In this document: positions 1 to 5,481 of the stretch, in pieces | Layout: each line of letters opens with the position of its first letter | Position numbering within the stretch: position 1 is the first letter of the stretch | Origin: Porticoccus sp041592135 | Lineage (GTDB): Bacteria > Pseudomonadota > Gammaproteobacteria > Pseudomonadales > Porticoccaceae | Length of the DNA: 6,946 nucleotides | Strand: one strand, 5' to 3' | NCBI GenBank assembly: GCA_041592135.1 | Contig: JBFHQR010000127.1 | Program-made: the position numbers and the translations under genes | Notes under the pieces: model-generated | The model's database searches: none | What the model was told of the DNA's origin: nothing | Seen by the model: the letters and a program-made list of their open reading frames with translations, nothing else

Positions 1-296
1 ACAAGCTGGACGATTTCAGTGCCCACTTCTTGTGATTCATCAGTGTTGTGCTGGTTGAACCGCTCCAGGGTGGAATCGGATCGATAGCTCGACATACTGG
101 CATCAATGCTGGCGAGCCTTTCAGAAACAATCTGGGCAATATGTGCGTTATCGGTGGGCTCGCGGCGCCAATAACTGATGTGGTAGGTGGTTCCCTGGGC
201 GAAGCCTTCGATGGATCGCGGGGATGGAGCCTTGCTACAACCCGAAAGCAGCGCGAGAAGCAGCGTGCTGACCGCGAGTAATATAGTGTGATTCAA
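1..296 (-). CDS. apbE: ApbE-type FAD:protein FMN transferase lipoprotein, N-terminal part (cut by the left window edge)
   Basis: This frame has no ATG start, but a TTG start at 296-294 opens a frame of 98 residues that runs off the left edge. The N-terminus is a lipoprotein signal: a hydrophobic stretch (residues 5-17) ends in the lipobox L-S-G-C, with C20 as the lipidated cysteine. After it come G-T-T-Y-H-I-S-Y-W (35-43), then I-D-A-S-M-S-S-Y-R (64-72) and L-E-R-F-N (77-81). These match the conserved start of ApbE proteins, which are usually about 330-350 residues long. ApbE moves FMN from FAD onto Thr/Ser of periplasmic or membrane redox proteins such as the Nqr and Rnf subunits. The FAD- and Mg-binding parts lie outside the window. 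The TTG overlaps the kdpE stop (TTGA), and an AGGA (309-306) sits about 9 bases upstream, so translation is probably coupled to kdpE. The family call rests on recalled motifs, without a search. Confidence 0.85.
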   Translation of the reverse strand, partial: MNHTILLAVSTLLLALLSGCSKAPSPRSIEGFAQGTTYHISYWRREPTDNAHIAQIVSERLASIDASMSSYRSDSTLERFNQHNTDESQEVGTEIVQL

Positions 297-985
297 CGGG
301 AAGCTTCCTGATACATCAAACGATATCCCACGCCAGCTTCGGTACGGATATAAAAGGGTTCAGCCGGGTCATCGCCCAGCTTTTGCCGCAAATGGCTGAC
401 AATGATGCGCAAATAATGACTGTCCTCCTTATGCTGCGGCCCCCATATTTCCTGTAGCAACTGGGTCTGGGTGATGACGCAGTTTGGCGATTGAGCCAGT
501 TTGGCTAATACAGCATATTCCTTGGGTGTCAGATCCACTTTCTCGCCCGTAAGGGCGACCCAGCGCTTGCCTAAATCAATATGCAGGTGTCCGTCATCCA
601 GTATCACTGGCGAATTCGGTTTAATGTGATCACGGACGTTTGCACGAATACGAGCAAGGAGTTCCTCAATACTGAAGGGTTTTATTACGTAATCCTGGGC
701 GCCGGCATCCAAGGCACGGACTTTCTCGCGATCACCGCTGCGCACCGAAAGTACGATCACCGGCACTTTCGACCAGGTTCGCAGTTCGTGCAACACTTCG
801 TGGCCATCCATATCGGGGAGCCCTAGATCCAGGACTACCAGATCAGGTTGTTGGCGGGCAATCGCCGCCAGACCAGACTCACCGCTTCCCGCCTCGGTCA
901 CCTCATAGCCTTCACTTTTCAGCGCAATACGCAACATGCGCCGAATGGGCGACTCATCGTCCACGATGACAATCTTTATACTCAC
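293..985 (-). CDS. kdpE: KdpE-type OmpR-family response regulator
   Basis: A 230-residue DNA-binding response regulator, close to the usual KdpE length (about 225-230). Residues 1-118 form the receiver domain, with acidic pocket D9/D10, phospho-acceptor D53 in V-L-D-L-G-L-P, switch S80 and K102 in I-K-P-F. Residues about 126-226 form an OmpR/PhoB winged helix, with L-T-P-K-E-Y, the recognition region around H-Y-L-R-I-I-V-S-H-L-R-Q-K-L and the terminal G-V-G-Y-R-L. In the classical system KdpD phosphorylates KdpE, which then activates kdpFABC; no such target is in this window. The start is GTG (985-983). The sequence AAGGAA, inside the last codons of kdpD, lies about 10 bases upstream and serves as its ribosome binding site. 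The gene is 8 bases downstream of kdpD and overlaps the apbE-type gene. The regulator family is certain; the name kdpE depends on overall similarity and on its KdpD-like neighbour. Confidence 0.93.
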   Translation of the reverse strand: MSIKIVIVDDESPIRRMLRIALKSEGYEVTEAGSGESGLAAIARQQPDLVVLDLGLPDMDGHEVLHELRTWSKVPVIVLSVRSGDREKVRALDAGAQDYVIKPFSIEELLARIRANVRDHIKPNSPVILDDGHLHIDLGKRWVALTGEKVDLTPKEYAVLAKLAQSPNCVITQTQLLQEIWGPQHKEDSHYLRIIVSHLRQKLGDDPAEPFYIRTEAGVGYRLMYQEASR

Positions 986-993
986 GTGGTTCG

Positions 994-2976
994 TTATTCC
1001 TTACTGGTTGTCGATGTTGTGGGTGGCACATCTAGCGGCAATTCCACCAAAAACCGGGTGCCCTTGTGTCCGACTCCTTCCATGGCCTGCACGCTGCCAC
1101 CATGGGCACCGACCATGCCACGGCAGATGGCCAACCCCATCCCGGTATTTTGCTTTTTCTTGTCTCCCTCGGCGACAACAAAGAACATATCAAAAATTTT
1201 TTCACGCAGGTCTTCCGGTATGCCCGGACCTCTGTCATCGATGGCGATGGTACAGCGATTACTTCCGGTGGCGATGGTTACGTCGATTTTCTCACTGCCT
1301 GGTGTAAAACGTGCGGCATTCTCGAGAATGTTAAACAATGCCTGCTCAATCAGCGCCGCATGCACATATAACACGGGGGCGGTATCCGGAAAATGGGTTG
1401 CCGTTTTGACGCTGGGGTAATAGCGTTTGAGGCGAGTCAATGCGCTGCCTACGATATCGGCGATCGAAACCCAGTCGCGCTCGATTTTGAGGGTGCCGTA
1501 TCCCAGCCGCGTCATGTCCAACAGGTTCTGGATATAGCTGTCCAGCCGCCGACTTTCCTGAAGGATGGTGTCCATCAGATCCTTCCGATCCTGCGGGCCA
1601 AGTTGCTGCTCCAATAATTGCAGACTCTCGGCCGCGCCCATCATCGCCGCCAGAGGGGATTTGAGATCGTGGGAAACCGAGGACAGCAGGGCTGAGCGCA
1701 ATTGTTCGACCTCGGTTTTGACCCGTGCGGACTCCAGATCCCCAACCAATTGAATCCGTCGCCAGGTATCTGCTGCCTGTTGCAACATGCCCTGGATGAG
1801 ATCCCTGTCATACGGCACCAGAGCGGTGTCATTTGGGTTCAACCGGATCAAGGTGCAGGCGATGCATTGGGTTTCCTTGCAGATGGGGAAAACGGTCCAG
1901 CTCGAGGCGTTAAGCGTATCGGTCAATCGACCTGAGGGAGCTGTGTGTTTGTGTGCCCACGCTATCGCCTCGGTATCCAAGGAGCTGAGTGCTGAGGACG
2001 GAGCAGGATAGGTTACGTAGCATTCGCCCTCGTCGGGCACGGCAATACACACCTCTACCTGCAAGATGGAAGACAATTTTTTTGCTGTTGATCGCCATAC
2101 GGCTTCGGCATTCTCTGCTATTGAAAGGGCCTCGCCCAGAGAGCGCATGGCCTCAGAGTAACGGTTGGCTTCACGAAGCAATAAGAACTGGCGACGAATA
2201 CGGGAGGCCGCCGGCCCACATATGATGGCAATAAGAAACAGAAAAATCAGCGTTGACAACTCGTCCTGTCGAGCGACTTCGAAGGTGTAATGCGGATCAG
2301 TCAAGAAGAAGTTGAAGCACAGAAAACTGAGTACTGCCGTCATCATGGCTGGACGGGAGCCATAACGTAACCCGGTGGCAATCACCGCCAGCACATACAC
2401 CAAAACCAGATTCGCATGGTGTATCCAGTTCTGTAGCCCTACCGCCAATACTGTCGCCAGGGTGACGGCCAGCACTCCGCTGCCGTATCCCTGTATATTT
2501 CCAAGTAGTGGCCTTTTGATTTCAGTAAAAGGGGCACTTGCCCTGGGCGTCTGGGGAGAACGAATGACAGAAACCTCCAGTGGCAATCCAGACTCGATCA
2601 GTTGCCGGTACAACCGTTTGCCCCAGGGTTTGAAACTGGACCGGGTACCAGCGCCAACCAACACGGTGGTAATCCGCTGCTCTTCGATATAGGGAATTAT
2701 CGTCTGAAAAGTACTTGGGCCGCGCAGGACCTCCGTGTGGGCACCCATTTCCTTGGCCAGGGAAACCACCGATTGTAGACGGCGGCTACCTTTATGGGTT
2801 GGTATCTGCCCCGTGTCCACCCAAACCACCAACCAGGGTATCTTGCGCTGATTGGCGATTTGCCCTCCTTTCCGAATCAAGAAGTCATGGTCGCTATTGA
2901 GACTAACCAGAACCAACAGCTTTTCGTGAACGACAAACCCTGTTTCTTGGCCCTGAGCCTCTAATCCTGTAGCCAT
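994..2976 (-). CDS. kdpD: Short KdpD-like sensor histidine kinase lacking the N-terminal KdpD domain
   Basis: A 660-residue membrane histidine kinase. In order it shows a USP-like domain (about 17-140, with V-G-A-G-T-R at 107-112), four closely spaced membrane helices (about 165-258, the DUF4118-type region), an Arg-rich segment right after the last helix (259-278), a GAF-like region (about 285-400), the dimerisation domain with H436 in S-V-S-H-D-L-K-S-P-L, and a HATPase domain with N553, D-R-G-P-G (581-585) and G-M-G-L-A-I (612-617). All kinase boxes are intact. Full KdpD is about 890 residues and begins with a Walker-containing KdpD domain (PF02702); that whole domain is absent. The ATG at 2976-2974 is preceded in frame by TAA eight codons upstream, so the short form is genuine. 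GGGA about 7 bases before the ATG is a weak ribosome binding site. It is the first gene of an operon with kdpE. The signal it senses is unknown; K+ limitation or ionic stress would be the family expectation. Confidence 0.9.
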   Translation of the reverse strand: MATGLEAQGQETGFVVHEKLLVLVSLNSDHDFLIRKGGQIANQRKIPWLVVWVDTGQIPTHKGSRRLQSVVSLAKEMGAHTEVLRGPSTFQTIIPYIEEQRITTVLVGAGTRSSFKPWGKRLYRQLIESGLPLEVSVIRSPQTPRASAPFTEIKRPLLGNIQGYGSGVLAVTLATVLAVGLQNWIHHANLVLVYVLAVIATGLRYGSRPAMMTAVLSFLCFNFFLTDPHYTFEVARQDELSTLIFLFLIAIICGPAASRIRRQFLLLREANRYSEAMRSLGEALSIAENAEAVWRSTAKKLSSILQVEVCIAVPDEGECYVTYPAPSSALSSLDTEAIAWAHKHTAPSGRLTDTLNASSWTVFPICKETQCIACTLIRLNPNDTALVPYDRDLIQGMLQQAADTWRRIQLVGDLESARVKTEVEQLRSALLSSVSHDLKSPLAAMMGAAESLQLLEQQLGPQDRKDLMDTILQESRRLDSYIQNLLDMTRLGYGTLKIERDWVSIADIVGSALTRLKRYYPSVKTATHFPDTAPVLYVHAALIEQALFNILENAARFTPGSEKIDVTIATGSNRCTIAIDDRGPGIPEDLREKIFDMFFVVAEGDKKKQNTGMGLAICRGMVGAHGGSVQAMEGVGHKGTRFLVELPLDVPPTTSTTSKE

Positions 2977-3105
2977 GCTGATTCCCGAGATTTATGCAAA
3001 ACACTCCCCATTTCACTGGGATGACCACAACATTCGGCACATGCAAAAAGTAGGTAAAAGGTAACGAAGGGATTATTTTTCAACCCACCTCCACCCCTTT
3101 CCTGG

Positions 3106-3123
3106 AACCCCGCCACCGGGGTT
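3106..3123. other. Perfect 7-bp GC-rich hairpin between fic and kdpD
   Basis: AACCCCG (3106-3112) and CGGGGTT (3117-3123) are exact inverse complements around the 4-base loop CCAC. The hairpin lies 54 bases after the fic stop and about 130 bases before the kdpD start. Neither strand has a T-run after the stem, so a standard intrinsic terminator is not supported. It could be a terminator of another kind, an mRNA end-stabiliser for fic, or a chance GC palindrome. The rest of the 2977-3177 gap shows no convincing promoter, although kdpD should have one there. Confidence 0.45.
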
Positions 3124-3177
3124 GAGAGAATCGCATATACTCCCCCCAGCTATAAGCCTGCTCTGCCCTCAACGTTC

Positions 3178-4230
3178 TCAACTCCGGCCATACCAGGTCC
3201 CCTTGCCCTTGCCATGCTGTTCCAGTTGCCGACTGGACACCAGGTTTTGCAGGTGTTTCTTTATGGTATTCCGGTTTGCGCCGGTCAGTTCGACAAGCTG
3301 GCTGACGCTGAGTCGACCGTGCTCGGTGGCCAGCTCCAGAATCCTGATCGACAGTTCCGGCATTTTGGCCAGCAGAATGTGTTCGCGCTCGATTTTCACC
3401 TCGAGGCGCAGCTTCTGTTTTTGCAGCGCCCGCAAAAAATACAGTACCCAGGGCTGCCAGTCGGGGGAGTCCGTTCGTATCGTGCCCTGGGTGTTGCGCA
3501 ACGCCAGATAGTAACCCTCCTTGGATTGCTCCACCACGCTTTCCAGCGAGCTGTAGGGCACGTAGGCGTAGCCGCTGCGCAGCAACAAAAGCGTGGTGAT
3601 AACGCGGGAAAGCCGGCCGTTGCCGTCCTGAAATGGATGAATTTCGAGAAATGCCACGGTAAAAACCGCGATCACAAGCAAGGGATGCAGAGCTTTGCGT
3701 TCTAAAGCATCCCTCGTCCAAGTAACTAGCTCCGTCATCAGGCGAGGTGTATCAAACGGCGAAGCCGTTTCAAACACCACGCCGACTTCCTTGCCATCGG
3801 CATCGAAGGCGCTGACGTGGTTGGGGTGGGTCTTGTAGTTTCCCCGGTGGCGCTCATCCTTGCTGCTATAAGCAAGCAGTTCGCCGTGGAGTTGCTTGAT
3901 ATGGTTCTCGCTGAGGTCGATGTGCTCGGCATTGTTGAAAACCGTGCCCATCACTTCGGCGTAGCCCGCCACTTCCTGTTCGTCACGGGTCTCAAACTTC
4001 TTGATCTCAATATTGCTTAGCAGGCGAGCCACCTCCCGGTCGGACAGGCGGCTACCCTCAATGCGGGTGGAGGAACCGATGCTTTCAATGGTCGCCACCC
4101 GGCGCAATGCGGACAGGCGATCCGGCGCCAGCGTGCCGATGGCGCGCCAGGTGCCCTTGAATTCATCCAGCTCGGCGATCAGGGAGAGGATTTCCGGGGT
4201 GATGTGGAGGCTATCAGTATTGAGGCTCAT
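3178..4230 (-). CDS. Class II (SoFic-like) Fic family protein AMPylator with C-terminal winged helix
   Basis: A Fic-domain protein of 350 residues from the preferred ATG (4230-4228). The Fic motif H-P-F-Q-D-G-N-G-R-L-S-R is complete, with catalytic H198, acidic D202 and anion-hole N204-R206. An N-terminal inhibitory motif, S-T-R-I-E-G with Glu58, fits the (S/T)xxxE(G/N) rule of class II Fic proteins, in which this Glu blocks ATP until relieved. Residues about 290-345 form a winged-helix segment (L-S-V-S-Q-L-V-E-L-T-G-A-N-R-N-T-I-K-K-H-L). The architecture and length match the Shewanella SoFic type. Such enzymes transfer AMP from ATP to protein hydroxyls; the target here is unknown and the protein is probably cytoplasmic. 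In-frame upstream ATGs exist at 4248 and 4290. I prefer 4230 because the extra residues look non-coding and lie in the repeat/promoter region, but 4248 cannot be excluded. No clear Shine-Dalgarno precedes 4230. No antitoxin-like partner gene is adjacent. Confidence 0.88.
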   Translation of the reverse strand: MSLNTDSLHITPEILSLIAELDEFKGTWRAIGTLAPDRLSALRRVATIESIGSSTRIEGSRLSDREVARLLSNIEIKKFETRDEQEVAGYAEVMGTVFNNAEHIDLSENHIKQLHGELLAYSSKDERHRGNYKTHPNHVSAFDADGKEVGVVFETASPFDTPRLMTELVTWTRDALERKALHPLLVIAVFTVAFLEIHPFQDGNGRLSRVITTLLLLRSGYAYVPYSSLESVVEQSKEGYYLALRNTQGTIRTDSPDWQPWVLYFLRALQKQKLRLEVKIEREHILLAKMPELSIRILELATEHGRLSVSQLVELTGANRNTIKKHLQNLVSSRQLEQHGKGKGTWYGRS

Positions 4231-4237
4231 AGCCGGA

Positions 4238-4266
4238 TTTATATCCATATATATCCATAAAAGCAA
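4238..4266 (-). promoter_or_regulatory. Candidate sigma70-type promoter for fic
   Basis: Read on the minus strand, TTGCTT (4266-4261) and TATAAA (4243-4238) are separated by exactly 17 bases. The predicted transcription start would fall at about 4231-4230, on the A of the preferred fic ATG. That would give a leaderless or nearly leaderless mRNA and would explain the missing Shine-Dalgarno sequence. A second possible pair, TTGGCT (4283-4278) with TATGGA (4259-4254) at 18 bases, would give a short leader. Both candidates overlap the ATGGATA repeats. This is pattern matching only. Confidence 0.35.
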
Positions 4267-4320
4267 GAACCAGCGGCAGCCAACCCGCATAAATACCCAT
4301 ATTTATCCATAAGTGTCCAT
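4239..4320 (-). repeat. Phased 10-bp direct repeats (ATGGATAwwT type) upstream of fic, probable operator
   Basis: On the minus strand three consecutive 10-bp units read ATGGACACTT (4320-4311), ATGGATAAAT (4310-4301) and ATGGGTATTT (4300-4291). A decayed fourth, ATGCGGGTTG, follows at 4290-4281. After 22 bases without the motif, two more tandem units occur: ATGGATATAT (4258-4249) and ATGGATATAA (4248-4239). The spacing within each block is exactly one helical turn, so all units in a block would face the same side of the DNA. The second block overlaps the candidate -10 region. This is the layout of a cooperative repressor site. The winged-helix domain of the Fic protein is an obvious candidate binder, but that is inference. 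Confidence 0.6.
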
Positions 4321-4354
4321 CTGGGGGCCAAGTGCGGGAATGGCCAACCCCCAG
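4321..4354. other. 34-nt interrupted hairpin between the radical SAM gene and the fic repeat array
   Basis: CTGGGGG (4321-4327) pairs with CCCCCAG (4348-4354). Inside it CCA (4328-4330) pairs with TGG (4341-4343), leaving a CCAA bulge (4344-4347) and a 10-base loop. It begins 33 bases after the radical SAM stop and ends exactly where the 10-bp repeats start. No T-run follows on the minus strand, so it is at best an unconventional terminator. It may instead separate the two transcripts or protect the 3' end of the radical SAM mRNA. Confidence 0.45.
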
Positions 4355-4386
4355 AATTTCATCAACACCCGATTGCCACCCGTTGA

Positions 4387-5268
4387 CTACAACCCCCGCT
4401 GCCACTCCTCTCTAAGGGGAATCACTCCCGGCTGGTGAATGGCGGTACGCACCTGCTGCAACAGCTGCTCTTTATCGCGGTTGAGGGTGCCTTTCAGTAT
4501 CAGGTAGTTGGAGGCGTGGTCGCTGCGGAACACAGTGCGTTCCAGTTCCAGGGTATCCAGCAGCATTTCCATTTCCCCAAACAGTTGCCGTTGAGTCAGC
4601 GGTTGGTATTCGCCGCCAAAGCCCTGCTGAAAGCGCTCTTCACCCATCGGGAAACTCACCACCAGGGTGGAGAGGAATTCCGGCTGGGTTTCGTTCATCA
4701 GTCGGGCGGAGTTGATGGCGTGCTGCTCGGTGTATTGCTGGCCGCCGAGGCCGTTGAGAATCATCACCGAGCTTTTCATGCCCGCCTGCTTGATCTTGTG
4801 CAGGGCATCCAGCGACGAGGCGTAGGTTTCGCCCTTGGCGATTTTTTCCAGCACCAGGTCGTCGCCGGATTCGCAGCCCACGTACATCAGGCCGAGGCCG
4901 AGCTGTTGCAGCTCCGCCAGTTCCTCCACGGATTTGTTTTTCAGGTTGCGGGGCAGGCAGTAGGAGGAGATGCGCTGTACGTCCGGCAGGTATTGGCGGA
5001 TGGCCAGCAGGATTTCCTTGAGGCGGCGAAAGGACAAGGTCATGGAGTCGCCATCGGCCAGAAATACCCGGCGCACCGGGTAACCGCTGGCGGCCACCTG
5101 TTGCAGTTCCTGCTCAATATCCGTTTGGGGTTTGACGCTGAATTTTTTCTGCGGCGCGGTGTACATCTCGCAGAAGGTGCAACGGTTCCAGGAGCAGCCG
5201 TTGGTGACCTGAAGAATCAGCGAACGGGCTTCGCTGGGGGGACGGAACAGGGGTTCTACGTAATCCAT
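4387..5268 (-). CDS. Radical SAM superfamily protein, COG1032-like, substrate unknown
   Basis: A 293-residue protein with an N-terminal Fe-S motif T-N-G-C-S-W-N-R-C-T-F-C: cysteines at 25, 30 and 33, spaced CX4CX2C rather than the textbook CX3CX2C. To my recollection this spacing (G-C-S-x-N-x-C-T-F-C) is usual in a subgroup of COG1032-type proteins. F-L-A-D-G-D-S-M (69-76) and Y-V-G-C-E-S-G-D-D (129-137) fit the glycine-rich and acidic SAM-binding strands of the barrel. S-V-M-I-L-N-G-L-G-G (167-176) is a further barrel strand. No B12-binding, TRAM or SPASM domain and no second Cys cluster is visible, so it is a minimal radical SAM enzyme. AGGA (5279-5276) is a good ribosome binding site 7 bases before the ATG. 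It probably has its own promoter downstream of the hairpins behind cysS. The neighbours do not reveal a substrate, so I give no gene name. Confidence 0.85.
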   Translation of the reverse strand: MDYVEPLFRPPSEARSLILQVTNGCSWNRCTFCEMYTAPQKKFSVKPQTDIEQELQQVAASGYPVRRVFLADGDSMTLSFRRLKEILLAIRQYLPDVQRISSYCLPRNLKNKSVEELAELQQLGLGLMYVGCESGDDLVLEKIAKGETYASSLDALHKIKQAGMKSSVMILNGLGGQQYTEQHAINSARLMNETQPEFLSTLVVSFPMGEERFQQGFGGEYQPLTQRQLFGEMEMLLDTLELERTVFRSDHASNYLILKGTLNRDKEQLLQQVRTAIHQPGVIPLREEWQRGL

Positions 5269-5359
5269 TCACATATCCTACCCTTGTTGCGGGAAAATTA
5301 GAGTCCCTTACTCTCCCAGAAGTTGTTTCATAGAGTCACGAGCGAAGGTGCGTCAAGGC

Positions 5360-5417
5360 AAAAATGGCCGAAAAAGCGGAGTTTACATTGAGTAAATGAG
5401 CACTTTGAGCCATTTTT
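5360..5417. terminator. A-tract/T-tract inverted repeat, likely bidirectional terminator and possibly a dispersed intergenic element
   Basis: AAAAATGGC (5360-5368) and GCCATTTTT (5409-5417) are exact inverse complements. A nested arm pair, TTTAC (5382-5386) and GTAAA (5392-5396), has nearly the same centre, with the loop ATTGA. AAAG (5373-5376) and CTTT (5403-5406) also pair. A-run, stem and T-run on both strands is the form of a bidirectional intrinsic terminator, here suited to ending cysS transcripts. The nested stems, the inner TTTAC...GTAAATGAGC sequence and the flanking text recall stem-loop elements that recur between genes in marine gammaproteobacteria. That link is memory and was not checked. 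Confidence 0.5.
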
Positions 5418-5431
5418 TACCAAAAGTAGGC

Positions 5432-5455
5432 GCCCTTAGGCGACACCGCCAGGGC
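5432..5455 (-). terminator. GC-rich bulged hairpin just downstream of cysS
   Basis: GCCCT (5432-5436) pairs with AGGGC (5451-5455), and GGCG (5439-5442) with CGCC (5447-5450), around the loop ACAC. This gives nine pairs with a two-base TA bulge. A competing fold, CGCC (5431-5434) with GGCG (5439-5442), shares one arm. It lies 26 bases past the cysS stop. On the minus strand it is followed by GCCTACTTTT, a weak T-run, so it could act as the first of two tandem terminators for cysS together with the inverted repeat at 5360-5417. Confidence 0.4.
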
Positions 5456-5481
5456 AAGTAAATTAGTTTTTCAACCGCCTG

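Noticed and set aside
48..281. 77-residue plus-strand frame at the left edge
   Set aside because: The opposite strand encodes a lipoprotein signal and ApbE motifs from a TTG start, which explains this stretch far better.
848..1420. 190-residue plus-strand frame opposite kdpD and kdpE
   Set aside because: It crosses two well-supported genes on the other strand and has no recognisable domain.
2977..3105. Search for a kdpD promoter
   Set aside because: TTGAAA followed at 18 bases by TTTTAC is the nearest match but too weak to report as a feature; no other -10/-35 pair with good spacing was found.
3080..3721. 213-residue minus-strand frame overlapping fic in another frame
   Set aside because: It is a shadow of the Fic coding sequence. 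The composition is odd (Arg/Gly/Thr runs) and it shows no family features; only its last 18 codons lie outside fic.
4239..4320. CRISPR-like or iteron-origin reading of the short repeats
   Set aside because: Units are 10 bp and tandem with no spacers, which excludes CRISPR. There is no rep gene or other origin feature nearby, so an iteron origin is unsupported.
4214..4405. 63-residue minus-strand frame across the fic upstream region
   Set aside because: It is made largely from the 10-bp repeats and the hairpin, and it overlaps both neighbouring genes in a different frame.
4435..5301. 288-residue open frame on the plus strand, antisense to the radical SAM gene
   Set aside because: It is a mirror of the real gene's codon bias, rich in Gln/His/Ala with no recognisable motif; the minus-strand product is clearly the real one.
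5300..5314. Small AGAGT/ACTCT hairpin upstream of the radical SAM gene
   Set aside because: A 5-bp stem of mixed sequence with no following T-run is expected by chance.
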